Source of the DNA: Candidatus Bathyarchaeota archaeon
Lineage (GTDB): Archaea > Thermoproteota > DRAE01
NCBI GenBank assembly: GCA_011041895.1
Contig: DRAE01000124.1
Location: forward strand, 1 to 25,116
Reading direction: 5' to 3'
Length of the DNA stretch: 25,116 nt
Under the pieces are notes generated by a model. The model was not told the DNA's origin, did no database searches, and saw only the letters and a list, made by a program, of their open reading frames with translations. Shown in pieces: positions 8,029-14,682 of the stretch (positions within the stretch are counted from its first letter, which is position 1; the number at the start of each line of letters is the position of its first letter). The translations under genes and the position numbers were made by a program.

Positions 8029-8814
8029 ATGAAAATTGATATCATTGAGGAAGGTAAACCCATAGTTCTATACTGTAGGGGTAAGAAGTGGCTTTTAAAG
8101 GTTGAGGATCGTGAGTTTCATACGCACTTTGGCGTGGTGAATTTAGGTGATTTAATCGGTAAACCTTATGGCTGTTATGTAGAGACCAGTTCTGGTGAGA
8201 GAATTTATGTTTTGAAGCCTTTGCTTGTAGATTTTATTGAGAAGCTTCCTAGGAAAACTCAGATAATTTATCCTAAGGATCTTGGATTGATACTTGTCTA
8301 TGCTGACATCTCATCTGGTTCAAGGGTTGTGGAAGCTGGAACTGGAAGCGGTGCTTTAACGTCTTTGCTTGCCATGCATGTCAAACCTAATGGAGTAGTT
8401 TACTCCTATGAGAAGAGGAGAGAGTTTCTAGAGATTGCCAAGAGAAACTTGGCTAACATGGGTCTTGACAAATATGTCAGATTATGCGAGAGGGATGTTG
8501 TTGAGGAGGGATTTGACGTCAAGGATGTTGACACGGTTATACTTGACCTTGATCGCCCATGGGACATGGTTTCCCATGTCTATGAAGTGCTTAAACCTAG
8601 TAGACCATTTATAGTATTTGTACCAACCTTCAACCAGCTTGAGAAGATGTGGAAAGCTATCTCAGAGCATGGAGGCTTTATAGACTTTAAAGTGTTTGAG
8701 CAGATTTTAAGGGAAATAAAAGTCGAGGTTGGAGCGACTAGACCATACACCCGTGGTATAATGTTCACGGGATATGTTATCTTCTGTAGAAAGGTTTTAA
8801 ACCATCAGGATTAA
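8029..8814 (+). CDS. trmI: tRNA (adenine-N1)-methyltransferase, TrmI type
   Basis: Uses S-adenosylmethionine to form 1-methyladenosine at position 57/58 in the tRNA T-loop, a modification that stabilises tRNA at high temperature. The 261-aa protein has the small N-terminal beta domain (about 1-70), the linker signature QIIYPKDLG (78-86), Rossmann motif I VVEAGTGSGALT (100-111), an acidic residue at the end of strand 2 (YSYEKR), and the motif IV-like LDLDRPW (172-178), close to the family's LDLPxPW. The length is as expected for archaeal TrmI. Its stop overlaps the convergent atpK gene by 18 bases. No Shine-Dalgarno is obvious; the leader is probably under ten bases. Confidence 0.93.
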   Translation: MKIDIIEEGKPIVLYCRGKKWLLKVEDREFHTHFGVVNLGDLIGKPYGCYVETSSGERIYVLKPLLVDFIEKLPRKTQIIYPKDLGLILVYADISSGSRVVEAGTGSGALTSLLAMHVKPNGVVYSYEKRREFLEIAKRNLANMGLDKYVRLCERDVVEEGFDVKDVDTVILDLDRPWDMVSHVYEVLKPSRPFIVFVPTFNQLEKMWKAISEHGGFIDFKVFEQILREIKVEVGATRPYTRGIMFTGYVIFCRKVLNHQD

Positions 8815-9066
8815 CATGAATGCTACTACTAGACCATACATTGCAATAGCTTCTATGAAGACAATGTAGATAAATGTTTTACCGAAGAGCTTGGGGTTCT
8901 CTACAAGTGCTCCTATTGCAGCTGCGCTTGCTGTTCCGAGACCAAGTCCTGCACCGAATCCTGCAATGCCTACCGCAAGCCCTGCTGCGATGTATGCTGC
9001 AGCCTTGTCTGTTAGCTGAAGTATTAGAGGTGCAATGAAAGCTGACACCAATATTGCGTCCATCAT
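8797..9066 (-). CDS. atpK: A-type ATP synthase proteolipid (c ring) subunit K
   Basis: Forms the rotating membrane ring of the A-type ATP synthase. The 89-aa protein is one helical hairpin: a short N-terminal segment, TM1 about 22-53 rich in Gly/Ala (GIAGFGAGLGLG), a polar loop ENPK (56-59), and TM2 about 62-88 carrying the ion-binding Glu72 (FIEAIAMYG). The residue after the Glu is Ala rather than Ser/Thr, and the TM1 position of the Na+-ligating Gln is Leu43, so I infer H+ rather than Na+ coupling. Two consecutive ATG codons (9066 and 9063) are possible starts; GGTGGT at 9073-9078 serves either. It has its own TATA box, fitting the need for many copies of this subunit. Its 3' end overlaps trmI by 18 bases. 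Confidence 0.94.
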   Translation of the reverse strand: MMDAILVSAFIAPLILQLTDKAAAYIAAGLAVGIAGFGAGLGLGTASAAAIGALVENPKLFGKTFIYIVFIEAIAMYGLVVAFMLILMV

Positions 9067-9111
9067 CTTAGCACCACCGAATTTGTGGTTTGTATTAACA
9101 ACTTAGATGAA

Positions 9112-9119
9112 TATATAAA
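9112..9119 (-). promoter_or_regulatory. TATA box of atpK
   Basis: TTTATATA on the minus strand, preceded by an A/T-rich stretch, predicts transcription from about 9089. The leader of about 20 bases would contain the GGTGGT ribosome site at 9073-9078. It lies between the subunit C stop (9126) and atpK. Confidence 0.55.
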
Positions 9120-9125
9120 AATGAA

Positions 9126-10133
9126 CTATCTTGAAAGTCTCGACTTAAGTTCTTCACATATTCTGTCCACGGCAATCTTTGAGAGTTTTATTATCGAGTA
9201 TATCGATGGAAGCGTGAAGGGATGCTCAATTATAGCGTTTCTATAAACGTGCCTAAGACCTTCATTGAACAACTTTAACAGCTTCGGTACACTTCTCTCT
9301 TCAATTGCCTTTTTCAAGTGCTCGTATAGTAGACTTTCAAGAGCTGCTGAAGCTGATAGAATCGAGGATACTGCATCGTATAGGTCTCCTATCTCAATAG
9401 CCTTTAGGAGAGATTTCTTTGATACTAAGGATATTTTTGGTATGTAAAGGATATCTATCACGGAGCGGTCGCCGTTTTCGGATATAATTCTGCCTGTCAC
9501 ATTTATGAGGTATATGCTGTACTCAAGAGCTATAATTGATTCGAGGCTGAGCATTTCACTTGGTTTAACCCCGGAAGCTTTCTTACATTCCTTCAGTAAG
9601 TTCAGGTTTATGTCTCGGAGCATAATATCGTAAAGTAGTGAGGTTGGAATCAGGCTGCCCTTAATCTTGAGGAGAGACGATGGAGACATTATCATGGGGT
9701 TCATTTCCAGCATCGTATATAGCATAGTCTCTGCATCATCGGATTTAGCGTATTTCTCAAGCATTTTACTCGGAGGAATTAAGCCATTGTATAATGCACC
9801 TCTAATACTCGATGATGGAATATTCCTTTTCTTACACTCGTACAGATAGACTATGTTGAGTGCATCATAGGTTGAGAGGTTAGCTTTTATCACTAGCTCA
9901 GTGGGGGACCCAATACTTCCTCTCTTCACGATATGAAGTATCTTGAGAATGCTGTTGTGAAGTTCTACGTCAATGTTGGAGGGAATCTCTTCACTTTCAG
10001 TGATTTTCATTTCCCTGAGCGCTTGCATTGCCTCTTCTATGGTGCTAGCTTTTCTAATCTTATCCACCGTCTTTTCTAGTCTTGAAAGCATTCCGAGTAG
10101 TCTGATATGGAAATATACGTTTTTACTCTGCAT
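9126..10133 (-). CDS. atpC: A-type ATP synthase subunit C (central stalk base), divergent
   Basis: Expected to be the funnel-shaped V0d/AC39-family subunit that links the central stalk to the c ring. The 335-aa protein is predicted almost wholly helical and soluble. Family-like features are the repeated pattern of helices and the block NIVYLYECKKRNIPSS followed by RGALYNGLIP and a DDAETMLYTM-like helix. Similarity is weak by eye, and the call leans on its position between the K and I subunits. A GTG at 10142 would overlap the upstream stop. I choose ATG 10133 because GGTGAT lies exactly four bases before it and matches the archaeal 16S 3' end. The stop of the upstream 74-aa gene (10135-10137) lies between this ribosome site and the ATG, so the two are probably coupled. 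Confidence 0.72.
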   Translation of the reverse strand: MQSKNVYFHIRLLGMLSRLEKTVDKIRKASTIEEAMQALREMKITESEEIPSNIDVELHNSILKILHIVKRGSIGSPTELVIKANLSTYDALNIVYLYECKKRNIPSSSIRGALYNGLIPPSKMLEKYAKSDDAETMLYTMLEMNPMIMSPSSLLKIKGSLIPTSLLYDIMLRDINLNLLKECKKASGVKPSEMLSLESIIALEYSIYLINVTGRIISENGDRSVIDILYIPKISLVSKKSLLKAIEIGDLYDAVSSILSASAALESLLYEHLKKAIEERSVPKLLKLFNEGLRHVYRNAIIEHPFTLPSIYSIIKLSKIAVDRICEELKSRLSR

Positions 10134-10134
10134 G

Positions 10135-10359
10135 CTAATCACCTAGCTTTGGAGGATGCTTTGAAACGTAGAAGTATAGAAGCGTCAGAGACACTGCAAA
10201 GATAACAACTGAAATTGAGAGGGCAAAGAGCACTAGGAGCAGTGGATCAGGAATGTTATACCTTAGTAGCAGTATGGTAAATAGGAAAGAGAATGCTCCT
10301 AAGCTTCCAGGTATTGCCGCTAACAGATATACCTTTACAGGAAGAAATTTCCCCTTCAA
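10135..10359 (-). CDS. Small two-helix membrane protein in the ATP synthase cluster
   Basis: I do not recognise this 74-aa protein. It has two hydrophobic helices, about 9-33 and 38-66, with a short loop containing YNIPDP and a basic/polar tail HPPKLGD. It begins with TTG; no in-frame ATG precedes the first helix. Its stop falls between the ribosome binding site and start of atpC, suggesting translational coupling. It diverges from the AtpZ-like gene across a symmetrical AT palindrome that could drive both. Position suggests a role in assembly or ion supply of the ATP synthase membrane sector, comparable to AtpI/UncI of bacterial clusters, but this is inference. It is probably real because of the operon fit and clean helices. 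Confidence 0.68.
   Translation of the reverse strand: MKGKFLPVKVYLLAAIPGSLGAFSFLFTILLLRYNIPDPLLLVLFALSISVVIFAVSLTLLYFYVSKHPPKLGD
10138..10143 (-). promoter_or_regulatory. Shine-Dalgarno deciding the atpC start
   Basis: GGTGAT on the minus strand, complementary to the archaeal 16S 3' end (ATCACCTCC), lies exactly four bases before ATG 10133 and overlaps the alternative GTG start. The same spacing recurs in eight other genes here. Confidence 0.6.
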
Positions 10360-10375
10360 TTTGAAAGAGATAATC

Positions 10376-10390
10376 TTAATATGATATTAA
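10376..10390. promoter_or_regulatory. Symmetrical bidirectional TATA palindrome
   Basis: TTAATATGATATTAA is a perfect 7-base inverted repeat around a central G (10383). The centre is 24 bases from the minus-strand TTG (10359) and 23 bases from the plus-strand TTG (10406), so it is placed to drive leaderless transcripts in both directions. It could also be an operator. Confidence 0.5.
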
Positions 10391-10405
10391 TAGTTTTGGA
10401 TTAGG

Positions 10406-10630
10406 TTGAAGGCTATGAGCGTTGAGGAAAGCATGGCGCTGGAATTTCTTGGAATAACGTTGAATATCGTAGCCTTCACCATAGTGGGTTACTTGGTTGA
10501 CAAGCATTTTGGAGGAAATGGGTTTGTGGGGGCTCTAGCTGGATTTGTTCTTGGATTCGCTGTAACTGTCTATTACGCTTTCAAGCTTATCAAGATCATG
10601 GAAAAGTTAAGTGAGAAGGGCGTTTCTTAG
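10406..10630 (+). CDS. AtpZ/AtpI-like ATP synthase accessory membrane protein
   Basis: A 74-aa two-helix membrane protein resembling the AtpZ (ATPase_gene1) family that precedes bacterial F-type ATP synthase operons and helps assemble the c ring or supply Mg2+. The family pattern is visible: first helix about 13-30, then GYLVDKHFGG (28-37) matching the GxxxDxxFG signature, followed by a Gly-zipper second helix with GALAGFVLGF and a YYAFKL end. It starts with TTG (10406); ATG 10415 is an equally possible start and would remove three residues. It is the only plus-strand gene in the ATP synthase cluster and converges on atpI with a 24-base overlap. The AtpZ assignment rests on pattern recognition only. 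Confidence 0.68.
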   Translation: MKAMSVEESMALEFLGITLNIVAFTIVGYLVDKHFGGNGFVGALAGFVLGFAVTVYYAFKLIKIMEKLSEKGVS

Positions 10631-13099
10631 AGAGAATGGTTCATATGGGGAGCCAGTAGCCTTGTAGAATTTCAGGAACCATTCGACCCAATGTAATCGC
10701 AGAGTGTGCATGAAGCAGATAACAGATTCAAGTGCTAGTATAAATATTGAGCCCACAGCTGCTCCAATTATGAATCCTATGGTTCCAAGCCCTGCTCCAA
10801 ACTGTAGGAAGACTTTTGCAAGCACTGCATGGAGCAATGCTAGAGCCATTATTCGTGCATATGAGATTGAATGTGAGAACGATGATATGAATTGCTCAAG
10901 AGCCTCCATGAGCCCGCCTACACCATGTGATATCATGTTGGCTATGAATAGGAACGCCAATGGGGCATAGAAGAATGACAGTGAAAAATTGTCTATTGAA
11001 AATGGTATAGTTAACGCATCGAATCCAAGCGTTAGCACTAGGTAGCTGCCGCTGGTGTATAGCCATAGCCATGCAATGCTTGGAATTGCTTCCTTGAACT
11101 CCCTGTTCATTAGCTGGGTTATCAGCCTAAGCAGTAGCCCGAACGTAATCTGCACTATTCCAACAACTATGGACACTTTTAGGAGGTATATAGTATCATG
11201 GACTGGGCTAAACCATAGTGGCTTCTCGAGCCCCGTGAGCGTGTGGAACCATCCTGGGTCTCCATGGGTCACCTCTGTTCCACTTCCAAATATCTCTCCA
11301 TAGAGGAAACCTACGATTGTTGCTGATATTCCTCCCAGTATCATGAATGTTGATCCCTTGTAGAGATATTCTTGGAGATCTCCTAGAATGCTTGGGAGCT
11401 TGACGTTTCTCTTGCTCAGGTGCCTGAATACAAGACCTGTTATCAATAGAAGTATACCGTGTCCAACGTCTCCGAACATTAACCCAAAGATTACAATGAA
11501 CGTTGGAAGCATAAACACTGTTGGATCAATTTCCCTATAGTCTGGGATACCGTACCCTTCAACTAGGCTTGAAACCCATCCCATGAACGAGGGGCGTTTC
11601 GCAAGCTTAACAGGTGCATGCTCAGCTTTCTTGGTTTTTATTATGCATTCTCCTTTAAGCTTCTCCTTTAAATCCTCTAGAAGATAAGCTTTATCGCTTG
11701 GGATAAATGCCTTAATCAAGTAGGTTCCCGGTGTTTTGAGAGCCTTCACCTTGACATTCCCAATGCAGATTTCTTTTCCAAGTAGGAACTTGTACTCTAG
11801 GATTTTATCAAGGTTTTCCTTGGCTAGTTTCTGAAGCTCCTCTTTCAGCTTCCTTATCTCAGCTTCTTTTCGAGCTTTGACCTTCTCATATTCTTTATCC
11901 GAGATGTGCTTTCTAAGCTCGGAGAGTGTGTATTCAAGGAATGACTTCAGTTTCTCGTATTTCTCAGTTGTTATTACGCTTTCAATGGCCTCCCTTACCT
12001 CTGGGATGAAGAATATTGGCATAGGGGTCTCAGTGAAAATGCTGAAACACTTTTCCTCAACAACTTCCTCCACAATCCTACAGAGTTTCTCCACATCCTC
12101 TTCTTCATCGCGTTTCATCCACTTGAGCTTCCATGAGTCGACTACCGCGGTTATGGTTACGACGAGGGTTTCAAGCGAGATGCTGGCGGTCACCCTTTTA
12201 ACTATGGTGTCTTCGAGGGCGTAAAGTTCAGACACCACGGGGTCTTCACGGGATTTCTCCTCGATTAAGCGCTCAACAGCTTTGTCGATCAACTCTATTT
12301 TATCGCTTGTCTCCTTGACAATCTTCACAGCTTCCTTGAACGAGGGGAGATCCTTGACGTATCTCACTCTTGCAGTCTCAAATATCTCCTTGACAAATGA
12401 AATGGCCTTTTCCCTTGGCAGGGTTATGGATTGAAATATCTCTGATTTCTTGTCTGGCGGGATCTCTCTGAACATTTCAATTGTGAACTTGAGCCTTTCA
12501 ACAGTTTTCCTCGGTATCTTTGAAAGTATCCATTCACTTAATATAGTCCATAATGTGTCCTCAAGCTCAGCATAAGTTGAAGCATTTAAAGCCTTAACGC
12601 TGCGCAGAATTTCTTCTGCCGTGTCTCTACCTAGTTTAATTAGCTTCTCCTCTGGGAGGTCTGTTGAAATTATTTTCTCAAATGCCGGTGTCAGTATCTT
12701 CCCTATAGCCTCCTCGTTTATGACTATAGCATATTTGCTCATGAGTTTCCTGAGATACTCCTCCTTTCTCTCAAGCTTGGATATGAAATCCTCAATCTCA
12801 TCTAGAAGAGTATCCGTAACCTTCTTCTCTAAAATCTCTTTTGAAGGCTTGTAGCTTAGAATCATATTCCTTGGAATTTCAAAGGATGAGATTAGCCTGT
12901 TAAGCCTAGAGTTTAAATTTGTGCAGCGGGTAAATGTAGGTGGAAGCTGAACGGCTTTACCATATTTAATCTTTGAACCGCTGATATCCTTGAAGTGAAA
13001 GATCTCGTATTCACCCATTATTCTTAGGGCGTCGTCGACCCTGTCCTCGTGAACAATTATTGAAACTTCAAGCATCCTGGTTGGTTTAAGCACGTTCAT
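10607..13099 (-). CDS. atpI: A-type ATP synthase subunit I (a subunit)
   Basis: The stator membrane subunit that carries the ion half-channels next to the K ring. From ATG 13099 it has 830 residues: a long cytoplasmic arm (about 1-525, with coiled coils near 90-125 and 385-440) and a membrane domain of about seven or eight helices starting near 528. The essential Arg749 lies in SISYARIMALAL, and a second conserved basic block is LRLHWVEWFLKF (799-810). Archaeal members are usually about 640-710 aa, so the arm carries roughly 130-180 extra residues, probably between about 130 and 340. A GTG at 13102 extends it by one residue; GTG 13093 has GGTGAT four bases upstream and lies 26 bases from a TATA box, so the true start is unresolved. 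Its end overlaps the AtpZ-like gene by 24 bases. Confidence 0.94.
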   Translation of the reverse strand: MNVLKPTRMLEVSIIVHEDRVDDALRIMGEYEIFHFKDISGSKIKYGKAVQLPPTFTRCTNLNSRLNRLISSFEIPRNMILSYKPSKEILEKKVTDTLLDEIEDFISKLERKEEYLRKLMSKYAIVINEEAIGKILTPAFEKIISTDLPEEKLIKLGRDTAEEILRSVKALNASTYAELEDTLWTILSEWILSKIPRKTVERLKFTIEMFREIPPDKKSEIFQSITLPREKAISFVKEIFETARVRYVKDLPSFKEAVKIVKETSDKIELIDKAVERLIEEKSREDPVVSELYALEDTIVKRVTASISLETLVVTITAVVDSWKLKWMKRDEEEDVEKLCRIVEEVVEEKCFSIFTETPMPIFFIPEVREAIESVITTEKYEKLKSFLEYTLSELRKHISDKEYEKVKARKEAEIRKLKEELQKLAKENLDKILEYKFLLGKEICIGNVKVKALKTPGTYLIKAFIPSDKAYLLEDLKEKLKGECIIKTKKAEHAPVKLAKRPSFMGWVSSLVEGYGIPDYREIDPTVFMLPTFIVIFGLMFGDVGHGILLLITGLVFRHLSKRNVKLPSILGDLQEYLYKGSTFMILGGISATIVGFLYGEIFGSGTEVTHGDPGWFHTLTGLEKPLWFSPVHDTIYLLKVSIVVGIVQITFGLLLRLITQLMNREFKEAIPSIAWLWLYTSGSYLVLTLGFDALTIPFSIDNFSLSFFYAPLAFLFIANMISHGVGGLMEALEQFISSFSHSISYARIMALALLHAVLAKVFLQFGAGLGTIGFIIGAAVGSIFILALESVICFMHTLRLHWVEWFLKFYKATGSPYEPFSLRNALLT

Positions 13100-13113
13100 C
13101 ACCGTTCACTGGG

Positions 13114-13124
13114 ATTTAAAATAA
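13114..13124 (-). promoter_or_regulatory. TATA box of atpI
   Basis: TTATTTTAAAT on the minus strand lies in the 48-base gap after the nuoM-like stop. Its centre is about 26 bases from GTG 13093 and 20 from ATG 13099, suggesting a leaderless or near-leaderless transcript separate from the upstream complex. Confidence 0.45.
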
Positions 13125-13147
13125 GGATTGAGGGGAAAATTAAATAG

Positions 13148-14680
13148 TTAGCTGCTTCCAAGTATTGCAGCTATATACTCTGCTATTCTCTCGGATGTTG
13201 GAACAGCCAGTTTAACTATGTCCAGCACTATCTTGGGATAGATTCCAACTATGACTATTATTAGAGCTAGTGCCCACACTGAGATTGTCATGAGCACTGG
13301 TGTTCTCTCAGTTACCTTCTCCACGGTTGGTGAATATGGGTTCCAGATTAGCTTCTTGAACACCACGAACATATAATATCCGATTGATAGCACGACATTG
13401 AACAGCATTATCAATGCTCCAATGATGAATGGTGTTGTTTTAGCCTCTACAGCTCCAATTATGATGAATAACTCGCTCCAGAAGCCACTTAACGGCGGGG
13501 TTCCACATAGGGAGAGTATTGCTATGGTAAGTGGAACTCCTATAAACTTGTACTTCCTTCCTATTCCACTTAGCTCATCGATGTTTCTCGTGCCAGCTAG
13601 TGCAATTAATATTCCAACAGCTAAGAAAGCTAGTCCCTTGCCCATTGCATGATTGAATATGTGAAACAGGCTTCCAGCTAATCCTGTCCCGGTTAGAGTT
13701 GAGAGACCAAAGTATATGTACCCCATCTGGGCTACGCTACTGTATGCTAGAAGCCTTTTAACGTCCTCTTGTCTGAGGGCCATTATGTTTCCAGTTGTCA
13801 TTGTTATGATTGCTAGGAAGAGCATGATCATTTGCCAGTGATATATCGTTGGGTCAAACACGTATGTGAGCATTCTTATCAGAACATAGCCTCCAGTCTC
13901 GATTACTATTCCTGAAAGCATTGCACTAATTGAGCTTGGAGCAGCTGGGTGAGCGTCTGGAAGCCATGTGTGCAGTGGAACTATCGAGCCCTCAACGCCG
14001 AATCCTATTACTATCATGATGAGAGCTAGTAGAAGCACAGGTGTTAGTGCCGTGTTCTTAAGCGTATAAATCACGCCTGCAATGTTAAGTGTCCCAGTTA
14101 CACCGTAGAGCAAAGATATTCCGTAGAGGGCTGTAAGGTTTCCAGCTGCACACATTACCAAGTACTTGAAGGATGCCTCAATGGCCTCCCACGTATGTTT
14201 TTTAAATGCAACTAGGAAGTATGCTGAAAGACTCATCAGCTCCCAGAACACGAATAGTGTGAAGAGATCTCCTGCAAAGACTGCTCCAATGATTCCAGTG
14301 ACCATTAGAGTTAGCAATGTAAAGTAGGCTGTTGGATTCTCATACTCTTTCACATACTGTATCGAATATAAGGCTACAAACAGTGAAAGCGTGAGAGCTG
14401 TCCCAGCTACAAACAGCCCCAGGAAATCTATTTCAAGGCATGAGGCCACAGGCGGTGAAACCTCGAGGAGATGCTCTACATGTATCATTAATGGAAGACC
14501 TTGTAAATGCCTGTACATTGCATATAGGTAGAAAAATGCAAGCCCTATTCCAATTAGGGTTAGTAACCCGGTCACTATTCTCTCGATGTCATCTTTCTTG
14601 AATAGTTTCTTACACAGGTACCCCGCTACTGGTATAGATATCGCGTATATGAATAGTGTATCGATTATATTCGTGAACAT
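13148..14680 (-). CDS. nuoM: NuoM/NuoN-type antiporter-like subunit
   Basis: A 510-aa polytopic membrane protein (about 14 helices) of the Mrp-antiporter fold shared by NuoL/M/N, expected to pump ions as part of the energy-converting complex. The TM5 Glu147 (VFWELMSL) is present, and TM12 has Glu in GFWSELF, as in NuoM rather than NuoL/N. The broken helices TM7 and TM8 are conserved in shape (VPLHTWLPDAHPAAPSS), but the two channel lysines normally found there are glutamates: Glu230 (GFGVEGS) and Glu261 (IVIETGGY). Their spacing of 31 residues equals that of the Lys pair in the neighbouring NuoL, so they are the equivalent positions. The GGAGG ribosome site lies in the end of nuoL, whose stop is two bases before this ATG. 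It is the last gene of the complex. Confidence 0.93.
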   Translation of the reverse strand: MFTNIIDTLFIYAISIPVAGYLCKKLFKKDDIERIVTGLLTLIGIGLAFFYLYAMYRHLQGLPLMIHVEHLLEVSPPVASCLEIDFLGLFVAGTALTLSLFVALYSIQYVKEYENPTAYFTLLTLMVTGIIGAVFAGDLFTLFVFWELMSLSAYFLVAFKKHTWEAIEASFKYLVMCAAGNLTALYGISLLYGVTGTLNIAGVIYTLKNTALTPVLLLALIMIVIGFGVEGSIVPLHTWLPDAHPAAPSSISAMLSGIVIETGGYVLIRMLTYVFDPTIYHWQMIMLFLAIITMTTGNIMALRQEDVKRLLAYSSVAQMGYIYFGLSTLTGTGLAGSLFHIFNHAMGKGLAFLAVGILIALAGTRNIDELSGIGRKYKFIGVPLTIAILSLCGTPPLSGFWSELFIIIGAVEAKTTPFIIGALIMLFNVVLSIGYYMFVVFKKLIWNPYSPTVEKVTERTPVLMTISVWALALIIVIVGIYPKIVLDIVKLAVPTSERIAEYIAAILGSS

Positions 14681-14682
14681 GT

